This document shows positions 29,042 through 39,134 of a stretch of 64,000 nt of DNA, one piece after another; positions within the stretch are counted from its first letter, which is position 1; each line of letters starts with the position of its first letter. The notes below the pieces were generated by a model, which worked only from the letters and a program-made list of their open reading frames with translations, did no database searches and had not been told where the DNA came from. The translations under genes and the position numbers were made by a program. The stretch lies in contig NZ_JXJX01000009.1 of assembly GCF_002441715.1 (NCBI RefSeq), positions 1 to 64,000 of the forward strand, read 5' to 3'. This DNA comes from Pseudolactococcus plantarum. Lineage in GTDB: Bacteria; Bacillota; Bacilli; Lactobacillales; Streptococcaceae.

Positions 29042-30802
29042 CTACTTATTTTTTTCCAAAACAATCCGAATCCATCTCTCAACAGATACTAATCTTTCGA
29101 AAGATTCAATTCTACTATGTAAAGCAGTTGGCATTGATAATTCTGAAATCAGTATATCAGCGTCCACAATCCCCCACTCAACAAGCTTAAACTGTCTTAT
29201 TTTTTGAGAATATTCTTTTACAGCAATTTTATAACTTTTGTATAATTCTTTCGAATAGTCTCCTTTAAAACCTCTAGTAAAAATATTTTTTGGAACTATA
29301 CCTTTAGTAGATTTATACAAAATTGGTTTAGTTAAATTAATATCCTGTCTATACCGAACTGGTATTGATAAGGAATAGTTAATAATTTCAACATCTAAAA
29401 AAGGGGCCTTCCAACTCATCCCATTGGCACCATATATTTTGTTAAGCTGAGTTACTATATGCCTTTGAAATAGTATTGATTCAATCATTTGATGGCGAGA
29501 ACGATCTAAATCTAGACCGTTTTGCGTAGTCTCCAATTCAGTTATCAACATTTCATAACTTAAATCACAATACATTTTTGTTAACCATCTAGGCACTGTA
29601 ATAGGGCCACACCAATTCAAAGTGGAATTACTATGTATTTTTTTTGTATATCCAAATCCTTTATCAATTTCATGTCTAACAGTTTCTTTAAATGACAAGT
29701 TACTCAGAAGATTTGCAAAACCATTTTTCATAGGAATCCTATTCAGAAAACAATATCTCAAACTCAAACCTATACTTCTAAATTTATTTTGTCTTACAAG
29801 AGACCATGCATAGGAAGGCATAGGAGTAAATAGTTCATCACCACCAAGACCTGTAAAATGAATAGCATCTTTTGGATTTTTAGTCATTTTTTCTATAATC
29901 TCAACATATCCTTCTGTATCTGCCCAAAATAGTGGTTTGTCTGGTAAAATTGAATTCGAATAATCTAAATTCAATTTGAAATTTCTTCCGGTACTAGACA
30001 ATGAATCTAAATGAATAAATTTTGTGTTGAGATCATTGGATATGAGTTGTGCCCATTTTGAATCACTATTCCATTCGCTATCAGTATTTGAATGATAAAG
30101 TTTAACATCAGCTTGCAAAGCTTTTAAAATATAAATAATTGTAGCTGAATCAACGCCACCTGAAAGATCAGCAGATATTTCTGAATAATTAATAGTTTCT
30201 TGCCTTAATAACTTCAAAAGTCGCTCTTTAATGCTTAGATAAACAGATTCTACTTCTTTTTCTAAACTAGGTGGTATCCAGGTTTGGACCATTTCTATCA
30301 CCTTATTTGATTTGTATTTTAAAATATGAAATGGACGAATTGTATTAACATTTTCCCATAAAGAAATTTGCTGAAAAGGATAATATGGTAAACTGTGGAT
30401 CAGATTCAAAGCAACAGCCGCTTTAGAGATAGAAAAATTCATATACATTGCAATATCCGAAGATGAATCACTGATAATTAATTCTTTATCCAAATCAACC
30501 CAGGATAGTGAGGTATCAAATAATGATCCTCCAATGAAAAGTTCTCCTTTTGACACCAAAACAAAGATACCTTTATAAATATTTTTTTGAAGCTCTTTCA
30601 ATATTTGAGAGGTATCAATACAATTCAGAATTATTTTTTCATTATCAAATATTCTTGAATATTCAGAAGAAGCACAATAAATATCGAATTCATTAGCTGA
30701 ATATTTGACATACTTGTAATTAGAAATAATTAGCGTACTTGTAGAATCTGTTTTTATGTGTTTTTCAAATAATACCTTTCTTTCCGATTGAGTAACATTC
30801 AT
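29042..30802 (-). CDS. lasso peptide cyclase (asparagine-synthetase-like, C protein)
   Basis: A 586-residue asparagine-synthetase homologue. Residues 1-about 190 resemble the glutaminase domain but without an N-terminal Cys. The PP-loop SGGVDS lies near residue 215 and a GGDELF motif follows near 325. In lasso pathways this enzyme adenylates the Asp/Glu side chain and closes the macrolactam. ATG 30802 (a TTG one codon earlier is also possible) follows a GGAG site. It is separated from the precursor by a strong hairpin. Confidence 0.9.
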   Translation of the reverse strand: MNVTQSERKVLFEKHIKTDSTSTLIISNYKYVKYSANEFDIYCASSEYSRIFDNEKIILNCIDTSQILKELQKNIYKGIFVLVSKGELFIGGSLFDTSLSWVDLDKELIISDSSSDIAMYMNFSISKAAVALNLIHSLPYYPFQQISLWENVNTIRPFHILKYKSNKVIEMVQTWIPPSLEKEVESVYLSIKERLLKLLRQETINYSEISADLSGGVDSATIIYILKALQADVKLYHSNTDSEWNSDSKWAQLISNDLNTKFIHLDSLSSTGRNFKLNLDYSNSILPDKPLFWADTEGYVEIIEKMTKNPKDAIHFTGLGGDELFTPMPSYAWSLVRQNKFRSIGLSLRYCFLNRIPMKNGFANLLSNLSFKETVRHEIDKGFGYTKKIHSNSTLNWCGPITVPRWLTKMYCDLSYEMLITELETTQNGLDLDRSRHQMIESILFQRHIVTQLNKIYGANGMSWKAPFLDVEIINYSLSIPVRYRQDINLTKPILYKSTKGIVPKNIFTRGFKGDYSKELYKSYKIAVKEYSQKIRQFKLVEWGIVDADILISELSMPTALHSRIESFERLVSVERWIRIVLEKNK

Positions 30803-30862
30803 CAAGACATAGCTCCTTTATAAATTTTTTTAAAAATCATGCTTTATATTAATAAGAATTAT

Positions 30863-30900
30863 TAAAAAATGGTCATCGAATTTTGTGATTCGATGACCAT
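30863..30900 (-). terminator. attenuating terminator between precursor and enzymes
   Basis: ATGGTCATCGAA (30869-30880) and its exact complement (30889-30900), loop of 8, followed on the minus strand by T6. It lies 15 bp past the precursor stop. A partial terminator here would give excess precursor transcript. Confidence 0.85.
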
Positions 30901-30914
30901 CTTTGTAATTTATT

Positions 30915-31052
30915 TTAATGATAAATTACGATCTGAAATAATGCTCGTCCACCAAATACATCTCTAAATTTCCCCGTCCAAAGACCACGTGTTGATTCTT
31001 TGAAATTAGCAACTTTTTCGATTGATGGTTTGCTGTAATTTTGTTTTGCCAT
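30915..31052 (-). CDS. lasso peptide precursor (A)
   Basis: A 45-residue frame with a near-perfect ribosome site (AAAGGAGGTGA). The leader (residues 1-22) matches the class II pattern: Tyr6-xx-Pro9-x-Ile11, Ala15-x-Phe17 and Thr21 at position -2. Cleavage after Arg22 gives a 23-residue core starting GLWTGKFRD and ending VIYH. Gly1 is the amine and Asp9 the only acidic residue, so a 9-membered isopeptide ring is predicted. The RDVFGG run after the ring entry resembles the propeptin family from memory; identity is not verified. Confidence 0.88.
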   Translation of the reverse strand: MAKQNYSKPSIEKVANFKESTRGLWTGKFRDVFGGRALFQIVIYH

Positions 31053-31483
31053 AACTCTCACCTCCTTTCTTTACAAAATATTTTTATTTATTTGCTAAGG
31101 ATTGAAAACATGCATTATAGATAACTTATCATTTTAATAATCTACCAACATTAAAGTTAAATCGATTAAGTTAAAAAGATTGATTATTAATCACAAGTAA
31201 CATACTTAATCTTCTTAGTTCATTATATGATAATATGAGATATCTTTAATGAGTATATTGTGCAATACAATAAAATATGATACACTTAAATTATAAAACT
31301 TTTTCATTTATCTAAATCTCACCTATATATCTGCTATCAGCATGATAACAGTCATCATAAATGGATGAATCAACAACTGTAATTGAGGAAATTTAAAACC
31401 ATACAAGCAGTCATGATATGGGTGGCAAAATGCGAGCAACGACCTGTAGATAATATTGTCTACAACTAAGGAGATATAAATAC
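31053..31483. promoter_or_regulatory. divergent lasso / response-regulator control region
   Basis: A 431-bp gap with no gene. A minus-strand -10 TATAAT (31114-31119) lacks a good -35, as expected for an activated promoter. Upstream are two direct copies of AAGTTAAA (31154-31161 and 31168-31175, 14 bp apart) and TGATT-att-AATCA (31181-31193). Near the regulator start is TGTAGA-N8-TCTACA (31445-31464). These are candidate binding sites; none is proven. Confidence 0.5.
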
Positions 31484-32080
31484 ATGAATGTATATTTATT
31501 AGATGATCATGCACTGTTTTCTAAAAGTCTTGAGATTGCTTTTCAACCAATGAACATAACCCTTAGTAGCTTTACTGAACCAAGCTCCTTATTCTATCAA
31601 CTGAAATTTACCCAACCAGATTTGATTTTATTGGACATCCATATCGGAGAATTAAGTGGTTTTGATATCTCCAAAGACATTATTGACAAATATCCTAATC
31701 AGAAAATCGTGTTCATATCAGGCTTTAATTTATTAGTATATAAAAATGAGGCAATAAACTCTGGTGCTTGGGGATTATTAAGTAAATGTGCTACTATTGA
31801 TAAAATATATGATGATTTGTCAAAGATTCATCAAGGGATCAACCTACTTCCTAAAAACATAAACACTGTTGAGGTAACACTTAGTAAACGAGAAAAACAG
31901 ATATTAACGCTCGCCTCCGAAGGTTTCAAGCAACGAGAAATAGCTGATTTTCTTTATATTAGTAGAAGAACTGTCAATAACCATCTCATGTCTATCAACG
32001 AAAAACTTGACGTCACTTCGACTATCTCTGCTGTTATTAAAGCTATAGAGCTAGGAATGATTCGCGTGAAAGGCCATTAA
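31484..32080 (+). CDS. NarL/LuxR-type response regulator
   Basis: A 198-residue two-domain regulator. Receiver domain 1-about 120 with acidic Asp7/Asp8 and phosphoacceptor Asp51 (LILLDIHIG); LuxR-type HTH about 128-195 (LSKREKQILTLASEGFKQREIADFLYISRRTVNNHL). It is divergent from the lasso precursor with no histidine kinase in the window, so the kinase is unlinked or it works without phosphorylation. Likely activator of the lasso operon by position. Confidence 0.85.
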   Translation: MNVYLLDDHALFSKSLEIAFQPMNITLSSFTEPSSLFYQLKFTQPDLILLDIHIGELSGFDISKDIIDKYPNQKIVFISGFNLLVYKNEAINSGAWGLLSKCATIDKIYDDLSKIHQGINLLPKNINTVEVTLSKREKQILTLASEGFKQREIADFLYISRRTVNNHLMSINEKLDVTSTISAVIKAIELGMIRVKGH

Positions 32081-32097
32081 GATAATCGAATTAAACA

Positions 32098-32144
32098 TAA
32101 AAAAAGCCATGAAAGTATCGTTGAATACTGACATAGCTTTTTTT
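32098..32144 (+). terminator. terminator of the response-regulator gene
   Basis: AAAAAAGC...GCTTTTTT outer stem with an inner AGTAT/ATACT stem, followed by T-run. Confidence 0.75.
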
Positions 32145-32215
32145 AGCTGTCTTCCTAAATGTTAGTACAGACTATATAGTTAGGTAGCTTTTTGACAAAT
32201 CAAGAGTAGAAAAAC

Positions 32216-32241
32216 AAAAAAAAACGCCTTTCGACGTTTTT
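32216..32241 (-). terminator. pyk terminator
   Basis: AAAACG...CGTTTT hairpin with T-run on the minus strand, just beyond the pyk stop. Confidence 0.75.
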
Positions 32242-32251
32242 TAAAGAGTGA

Positions 32252-33754
32252 TTATTTAACTGTACGGATACGCATAGTGTTTGTGCGTCCAGAACCAACT
32301 GGTACACCCGCAACGATAATAATGTTATCACCTGATTCAACAAGACCTGATTCGATAGCTGCTTTTTCAGCTACTTCAAACATGTCATCAGTTGATGAAG
32401 GTTTTTCATTCAAGACTGGAATAACACCCCAGTTAATCATGAGTGATTTTTGGATTTTTTCATCCCAAGTTACTGCTAAGATATCAGCATCAGGACGGTA
32501 TTTAGAGATTAAACGAGCTGTTGAACCTGACTCAGTCAAAGCAACAATTAATTTAATATCCATAGAGCTTGTCGCATCTTTAACTGCTGAGGCAACAACT
32601 TCAGTTACAGTTGAACGGTCAAATGTTGATGGGTTAAGACGACCATATTCATTTAAAAGTGCTTGTGCATTTTTATCAACTGTTGCCATAGTACGTACAG
32701 ATTCTACAGGGTATTTACCGTTTGCAGATTCACCTGAAAGCATTGTCGCATCAGTACCATCGATAACCGCGTTAAATACGTCAGAGATTTCTGAACGAGT
32801 CGCACGTGGTTTGTCAGTCATTGTTTCAAGCATGTTAGTTGCAGTGATAACAGCTTTACCAGCAGCATTAACTTTTTGAATGATTTGTTTTTGGTAAACT
32901 GGAACCATTTCAAATGGTACTTCAATACCCATATCTCCACGGGCAATCATGATACCTTCTGAAGCAGCAATGATTTCATCGATATTATCGATACCTTGTT
33001 GGTTTTCGATTTTAGGGAAAAGTTGAACGTGTGTGTTACCAGTTTCTTCTAAGATTGCACGCACTTCATTAACGTCTTTAGCAGAACGTACAAATGAAAT
33101 AGCGATAAAGTTCAAGCCTTGTTCAAGACCAAAACGGATATCAGCGTTATCGCGATCAGCAAGTGCTGGGAAAGGAATTTTAGTATTTGGAATGTTAACA
33201 CCTTTTTGTTTAGCGATAACACCATCATTTTGTACTTCAACTTCGAATTCACGTGTTGCAATATCTTTAGCAGCAAGTGTTAAACCAAGTTTACCATCAT
33301 CGATAAGGATTGTTTGACCAACTTCAACGTTGTCAAAGATATCAAGACCACCAGCAACGTTTAATGCAATAACGTCTTTAGTAGATTTTAAGCCTTGTTT
33401 AGTCGCAACACGGAGTAAATCACCTGTTTTGTATGCATACTCTTTTGCTTCACCTTCAAATAACTCAGTACGGATTTCAGGACCTTTTGTGTCAAGTAAG
33501 AAACCAACTTTTTGGTTAGCGATTTCTTCAGCGCGACGTACAACTTGCATACGTTCACCTTGTTCAGCATGGTCACCATGTGAGAAGTTAAAACGGAAAA
33601 CATTTGCGCCTTCTTTGATTAATTGAGCAATTTTTTGTGCAGAAGCTTCTACATCAAGTTTTTCACCCCAGTAGCCATCATCTCCGAATTTTTTACCACC
33701 ACGGATTTCAACAGCTGGTCCAAGTGTTGCAACAATTTTTACACGTTTGTTCAT
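32252..33754 (-). CDS. pyk: pyruvate kinase
   Basis: A 500-residue pyruvate kinase: N-terminal RVKIVATLGPA, FNFSHGD, the catalytic block LFPKIENQQGIDNIDEII and MIARGDMGIEVPFE, and TNMLETM. Typical for the AMP/FBP-regulated bacterial class. It lies 125 bp after pfkA, the two forming the first part of the lactococcal las operon, but no ldh follows; a terminator and the lasso regulator do. Confidence 0.96.
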   Translation of the reverse strand: MNKRVKIVATLGPAVEIRGGKKFGDDGYWGEKLDVEASAQKIAQLIKEGANVFRFNFSHGDHAEQGERMQVVRRAEEIANQKVGFLLDTKGPEIRTELFEGEAKEYAYKTGDLLRVATKQGLKSTKDVIALNVAGGLDIFDNVEVGQTILIDDGKLGLTLAAKDIATREFEVEVQNDGVIAKQKGVNIPNTKIPFPALADRDNADIRFGLEQGLNFIAISFVRSAKDVNEVRAILEETGNTHVQLFPKIENQQGIDNIDEIIAASEGIMIARGDMGIEVPFEMVPVYQKQIIQKVNAAGKAVITATNMLETMTDKPRATRSEISDVFNAVIDGTDATMLSGESANGKYPVESVRTMATVDKNAQALLNEYGRLNPSTFDRSTVTEVVASAVKDATSSMDIKLIVALTESGSTARLISKYRPDADILAVTWDEKIQKSLMINWGVIPVLNEKPSSTDDMFEVAEKAAIESGLVESGDNIIIVAGVPVGSGRTNTMRIRTVK

Positions 33755-33802
33755 TTTAATAGAACTCCTTCTATGAATAAAGTGGCTTTCGCCAATATTT
33801 TC

Positions 33803-33827
33803 GGGTGTTATCTATTAGGTAACACCC
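33803..33827 (-). promoter_or_regulatory. intercistronic hairpin between pfkA and pyk
   Basis: GGGTGTTA...TAACACCC with 9-nt loop and no T-run on the minus strand, suggesting an mRNA stability or processing element rather than a terminator. Confidence 0.5.
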
Positions 33828-33879
33828 TTATACTGCTAATGCAGTGAGTTAACATTTTAATACTAACAAGGATTCTCTA

Positions 33880-34887
<1,008 letters not shown>

Positions 34888-34923
34888 TTAAGTATCAATC
34901 CTCCATACTTTTTTATCTTCATC

Positions 34924-34953
34924 ATTATACCACGTTTCCAACCATTTTGTCAG
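34924..34953 (-). promoter_or_regulatory. pfkA promoter
   Basis: Minus-strand -10 TATAAT (34924-34929), 18-bp spacer, -35 CTGACA (34948-34953). Confidence 0.7.
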
Positions 34954-34962
34954 ATAAAAATA

Positions 34963-34977
34963 AAGAAAACGTTTTCG
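34963..34977. promoter_or_regulatory. cre-like CcpA site upstream of pfkA
   Basis: Contains the perfect palindrome GAAAACGTTTTC (34965-34976), about two mismatches from the cre consensus, just upstream of the -35. In L. lactis CcpA activates this promoter from an upstream cre; inferred here. Confidence 0.55.
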
Positions 34978-35002
34978 GTACACGCTAAGTAAAACAAAAA
35001 TA

Positions 35003-35022
35003 AAAAGTGCAATTGCACTTTT
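35003..35022. terminator. nagA terminator
   Basis: Perfect palindrome AAAAGTGCAA/TTGCACTTTT between nagA and the pfkA promoter. Confidence 0.7.
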
Positions 35023-35068
35023 CATAAGTCTAAATTTAAAATTGACGAGATAGGTCTATTTTACTTGA

Positions 35069-36223
35069 TCAAACCGCATAAACTAACTGGCCATTTAGAT
35101 AAGTGGCTGCAAGCGCTAGGTCTTTTTCTAAGACAATGAAATCAGCATCGAAACCTGGTTTAATACGACCGCATTTATCATCAATCCCTACTGAAATAGC
35201 TGGAATGAGCGTTGCCATCATCACTGCCTGTTCGGGTGAAGCGATACCCCAGTCTACAACATTTTTAAGCCCATCATTAAGTTTTAAAATCGATCCAGCT
35301 AAGTTACCACCATCTTTTAGTCTAGCAGTCCCGTTTTCTACGATAACAGGGTACTCCCCTAACATATAATCACCATCAGGTTCTCCACCAGCACGCATAC
35401 AGTCGGTGATTAATGCCACATGATCATGACCTTTTTGCTTCATTAAGATATCACATGCTTTGGGCACGACATGGTGACCATCACAAATTAATTCTGCATA
35501 AGTTTGCGGGATTTCATAAACTGCGCCAACCATTCCGAGTTCACGATGAGTCAAACCACGCATACCGTTATACGCATGAACCCAAATACTTGCCCCAGCT
35601 TCTGCGCCACGAACTGCTTGTTCATAAGTTGCATCTGAATGCCCAAGTGCCACTTTTGTTCCACTTGCTACTACTTTAGAGATAAAGTCTGCACTACCTT
35701 CACGTTCTGGTGCGACAGCTATCTTCAATAACATACCTTTAGCCGCTTCTTGCCAGCCCTGGAACTCTTCGAAGCTTGGGTTGCGCATATACGTCGCATT
35801 TTGTGCGCCCTTATATTTTTCAGTAAAGTAAGGGCCTTCAAAGAAAATACCTTGAATTTTTGCCCCTGTTGCTTCATCAGAGTGCTCACCAATTGTTTGA
35901 CAAATATCTCTTAATTGTTCATAACTTGCTGTTAAAGCGGTTGGTAGAAATGACGTGACACCAGTTGATAATAACGCATCACTCATAGTATGTATGATAC
36001 CATCTTTATCATTATCCATCACATCAGCACCAGCATAACCGTGAACATGTGTGTCAACGAGACCTGGTGCGATATATTTTCCGCTATAATCGATTACTTG
36101 ACTATCCTCGGGTATGCTCTCGACATGTTTACCAAATTTACCATCAGTCGTGAGTGTTAAATAACCACCCACTTTTGTTGCATATGGATAGAAAAACTTA
36201 TCTGCTTTTATAAAAGTTGTCAT
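35069..36223 (-). CDS. nagA: N-acetylglucosamine-6-phosphate deacetylase
   Basis: A 384-residue amidohydrolase: metal motif DTHVHG, Glu in IFFEGPYF, HSDATYEQ, HAYNGMRGL and the catalytic Asp in ITDCMRAGG. It removes acetate from GlcNAc-6-P in amino-sugar recycling. I chose ATG 36223 with a GGGAG site, rather than the TTG one codon earlier. Confidence 0.93.
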   Translation of the reverse strand: MTTFIKADKFFYPYATKVGGYLTLTTDGKFGKHVESIPEDSQVIDYSGKYIAPGLVDTHVHGYAGADVMDNDKDGIIHTMSDALLSTGVTSFLPTALTASYEQLRDICQTIGEHSDEATGAKIQGIFFEGPYFTEKYKGAQNATYMRNPSFEEFQGWQEAAKGMLLKIAVAPEREGSADFISKVVASGTKVALGHSDATYEQAVRGAEAGASIWVHAYNGMRGLTHRELGMVGAVYEIPQTYAELICDGHHVVPKACDILMKQKGHDHVALITDCMRAGGEPDGDYMLGEYPVIVENGTARLKDGGNLAGSILKLNDGLKNVVDWGIASPEQAVMMATLIPAISVGIDDKCGRIKPGFDADFIVLEKDLALAATYLNGQLVYAV

Positions 36224-36305
36224 CAATTCTCCCTCGTTCTTTCCTTATTTTCTACTCAATTTTACACTATTATGTTAACTTTGTCAAAAATGGTATAGTC
36301 CAATT

Positions 36306-36336
36306 AAAAAAAAAACGAGCACCTGCTACTCGCTTT
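36306..36336 (-). terminator. telA terminator
   Basis: AAAACGAG...CTCGCTTTTTT-type hairpin overlapping the telA stop, T-run on the minus side. Confidence 0.65.
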
Positions 36337-37492
36337 TTTCTTGATGATTGGATAACTCTAGCAATTTAGCTTTAATTTCTGCTTCTAACTGGCTTAATTC
36401 AACTTCTCCTTGACGACGTTTAACAGCACCCTCACGTTGAATTGTCATCGTTTCTTGTATCGTTTCGATTAAGTTAGCTTGCGTTGTCTTCAATGTTTCG
36501 ATGTCGACTACGCCTCGTTCATTTTCCCGAGCTGCTTCTATCGAAGATTGTTTTAACATCTCAGAATTTTTGGTTAGTAAATCATTTGTTGTATTAGATA
36601 CAATTCTTTGACTTGTTAAGGCATCTTTTTGTTTTAGCAGCGTTAAAGCAATAGCGACTTGGTTTTTCCATAAAGGAATTGCAGTATTAATAGATGTTTG
36701 TATTTTTTCTGCTAATTCCTGATTCGTATTTTGGATCATACGAATCTGTGGTGCTTGTTGAATCGTGATTTGACGTGCTAGTTTGAGATCAAACTGTCTT
36801 TTATCTAAGCGATTTTTATAATTTTCTAAATCAGAAATTTTTTGCACAGCAATCGCATTGTCTGCACTAGATTGTGCAGCTAGTCTTGCTTGTGGAATCG
36901 TCTGCTCATCTAATTCTTTTATTTTTAATTCTGCACCAGTAATATAAACACTTAAAGCGTTGAAAAAATCAAGGTTTTCAGCATACAAAGTTTCTAACGT
37001 TTTATTGTCTTCAAGTAACCCTTTGTATTCATGACTTAGTTTTATAGAGATTTTATCAATTCCAGCACCTAGTTTTTGGTATTTTTGTGTCACCTCAAAT
37101 ATAGATTTTTTGACTTTACCAAACATTTTTTTAAAGAATCCTGGATCTTCAGCTGCAAGATCACTTGGATTAGATTCTTGTAACTGATACATTAAATCTG
37201 TCAACGCCGTACCAACTTCACCTAAATCTTTAGTTTGTACCTTATTTAAGACAGATTGTGAAAAATCCCCGATTTTCTTTTGGGCTACAGCGCCGTACTC
37301 GATAACTGACTGTGCATTATTTTCATCTAAAGACTTAGCAAGTTCCTTAGCTTTACCCAACTCCTCTTCACTTAGTGATGGGACAGTCATAACATTTTGG
37401 CTCTCCACTACTTGCGTTTCAAGAGGTGGATTGCCTACTACTTTTGCTGCTTGATCCGCTTGCATCAACTCATCTAATAATTCATTAGCCAT
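36326..37492 (-). CDS. TelA-like toxic anion resistance protein
   Basis: A 388-residue, mostly helical protein of the TelA family (blocks SQSVLNKVQTKDLGEVG, QAPQIRMIQNTNQELAEKIQTSI, LWKNQVAIAL). Family members are linked to tellurite or cell-envelope stress tolerance. It overlaps the upstream XpaC-like gene by 8 bp, the usual pairing in Firmicutes. Confidence 0.88.
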   Translation of the reverse strand: MANELLDELMQADQAAKVVGNPPLETQVVESQNVMTVPSLSEEELGKAKELAKSLDENNAQSVIEYGAVAQKKIGDFSQSVLNKVQTKDLGEVGTALTDLMYQLQESNPSDLAAEDPGFFKKMFGKVKKSIFEVTQKYQKLGAGIDKISIKLSHEYKGLLEDNKTLETLYAENLDFFNALSVYITGAELKIKELDEQTIPQARLAAQSSADNAIAVQKISDLENYKNRLDKRQFDLKLARQITIQQAPQIRMIQNTNQELAEKIQTSINTAIPLWKNQVAIALTLLKQKDALTSQRIVSNTTNDLLTKNSEMLKQSSIEAARENERGVVDIETLKTTQANLIETIQETMTIQREGAVKRRQGEVELSQLEAEIKAKLLELSNHQEKSE

Positions 37493-37997
37493 TTTCTACC
37501 TCATTTTTTACTTTTTCAATATCAGCACTCAAGGTCATTGTATACCTGTTAGCTATTTTTTCAGATAACTGTTTGATAACTTTTTGACTTTCAATTAATA
37601 GTGATTGATCAGTTTTCTCAACAGATTTTAAATTACTATATGTGTGGAGCAAGTCGATCATTGTTGGTAAATCTGAATATAAAAAATCATTATTTAACAA
37701 TGCAGCACTAGGTTCTTTTACAATGAACTGAAATAATTTTTTCGAACTTGCAAGACCACCAGTTACACTTTCAATAATCTGAAGTGCTTCATCATGCTTT
37801 ACAGCTTCCTCCCAACCTTTAATCTGATGCTTGGCATCAGTCATGGTTTGACGAAAAATAGTAATATCTTTGTCAGATAGTCCTTTGTCATGATAAGATT
37901 TGATTAATTTTGGATTCTTTTTTTCTTTACCATAGTCTACTATCAGCCATAAACATAACAGGATAACAACAACTATCATTATTAATATTATTTTCAT
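37485..37997 (-). CDS. XpaC-like membrane protein
   Basis: A 170-residue protein with an N-terminal membrane helix (about 2-20) and a helical cytoplasmic part, matching the '5-bromo-4-chloroindolyl phosphate hydrolysis' XpaC family that pairs with TelA. Catalysis is unproven. First gene of the pair; likely start ATG 37997. Confidence 0.75.
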   Translation of the reverse strand: MKIILIMIVVVILLCLWLIVDYGKEKKNPKLIKSYHDKGLSDKDITIFRQTMTDAKHQIKGWEEAVKHDEALQIIESVTGGLASSKKLFQFIVKEPSAALLNNDFLYSDLPTMIDLLHTYSNLKSVEKTDQSLLIESQKVIKQLSEKIANRYTMTLSADIEKVKNEVENG

Positions 37998-38095
37998 ATC
38001 ACTATTTTATCATAATTTTTCTAGCTATTATCGGTCTTGAGTATGATTTTAAACTAGAATATGTTAAAATGAACTAGTATACAATTGGAGGAATT

Positions 38096-39133
38096 ATGGC
38101 TCAGAAAAAAATCGCAGTCCTCGGACCAGGTTCATGGGGAACTGCACTATCACAGGTATTAAATGATAATCAGCATGACGTACGTATTTGGGGAAATAAC
38201 CCTGAACAAATCGCTGAACTTAATGAAAAACACACAAATTCATTGTACTTTGATGATATTATTTTAGATCATAAAATTAAAGCTTATGATGATTTATCAC
38301 TAGCATTAAAAGATGTGGATGCTGTATTATTTGTTGTGCCTACCAGTGTTACACGCTTGGTTGCCAAACAAGTGGCTGATACCCTTGACCACAAAGTTAT
38401 TATCATGCACGCTTCAAAAGGACTTGAACAAGGCACACACGAACGTATTTCTACTATTTTAGAAGAAGAAATCCCTGAAACACTTCGGTCAGAGATTGTT
38501 GTTGTGTCTGGTCCTTCTCATGCGGAGGAAACGATTGTCCGCGATCTTACCTTGATCACTGCTGCTTCAAAAAATCATGAGACTGCTAAATATGTGCAAG
38601 CACTCTTTAGTAATGACTATTTCCGTCTTTATACAAATGATGATGTCATCGGTGTAGAAACTGCTGCTGCTCTTAAAAATGTGATTGCTGTAGGTGCTGG
38701 TGCGCTTCATGGTCTAGGATTTGGCGATAATGCTAAAGCAGCAATTATCACACGAGGCTTAGCTGAAATTACTAGACTGGGTGTTGCAATGGGTGCAAAT
38801 CCGATGACCTATATTGGTTTATCTGGTGTTGGTGATTTAATTGTTACTGGAACCTCTATTCATTCACGAAACTGGCGTGCAGGTGATGCACTTGGACGTG
38901 GCGAAAAGATAGAAGATATCCAGAAAAATATGGGGATGGTAATTGAAGGCGTCTCTACTACTAAAGTAGCCTATGAATTGTCTAAAATGCTAGATATTGA
39001 TATGCCGATTGTCAGTGCTATTTATAGCGTCATCTATGAAGGTGCTGATATCAAAGATAGCATCATCCAGCTCATGCGTCGTGAAGGACGTCCAGAAAAT
39101 GAATATATTGTTGAAATAAAAGGGAAAAATTAA
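38096..39133 (+). CDS. gpsA: glycerol-3-phosphate dehydrogenase (NAD(P)+)
   Basis: A 345-residue enzyme making sn-glycerol-3-phosphate for phospholipids. Rossmann motif [10 protein letters not shown] at the N-terminus, catalytic region [26 protein letters not shown], and SRNWRAGD. Strong ribosome site (ggaggaatt) before ATG 38096. galU follows after 1 bp. Confidence 0.95.
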   Translation: MAQKKIAVLGPGSWGTALSQVLNDNQHDVRIWGNNPEQIAELNEKHTNSLYFDDIILDHKIKAYDDLSLALKDVDAVLFVVPTSVTRLVAKQVADTLDHKVIIMHASKGLEQGTHERISTILEEEIPETLRSEIVVVSGPSHAEETIVRDLTLITAASKNHETAKYVQALFSNDYFRLYTNDDVIGVETAAALKNVIAVGAGALHGLGFGDNAKAAIITRGLAEITRLGVAMGANPMTYIGLSGVGDLIVTGTSIHSRNWRAGDALGRGEKIEDIQKNMGMVIEGVSTTKVAYELSKMLDIDMPIVSAIYSVIYEGADIKDSIIQLMRREGRPENEYIVEIKGKN

Positions 39134-39134
39134 T

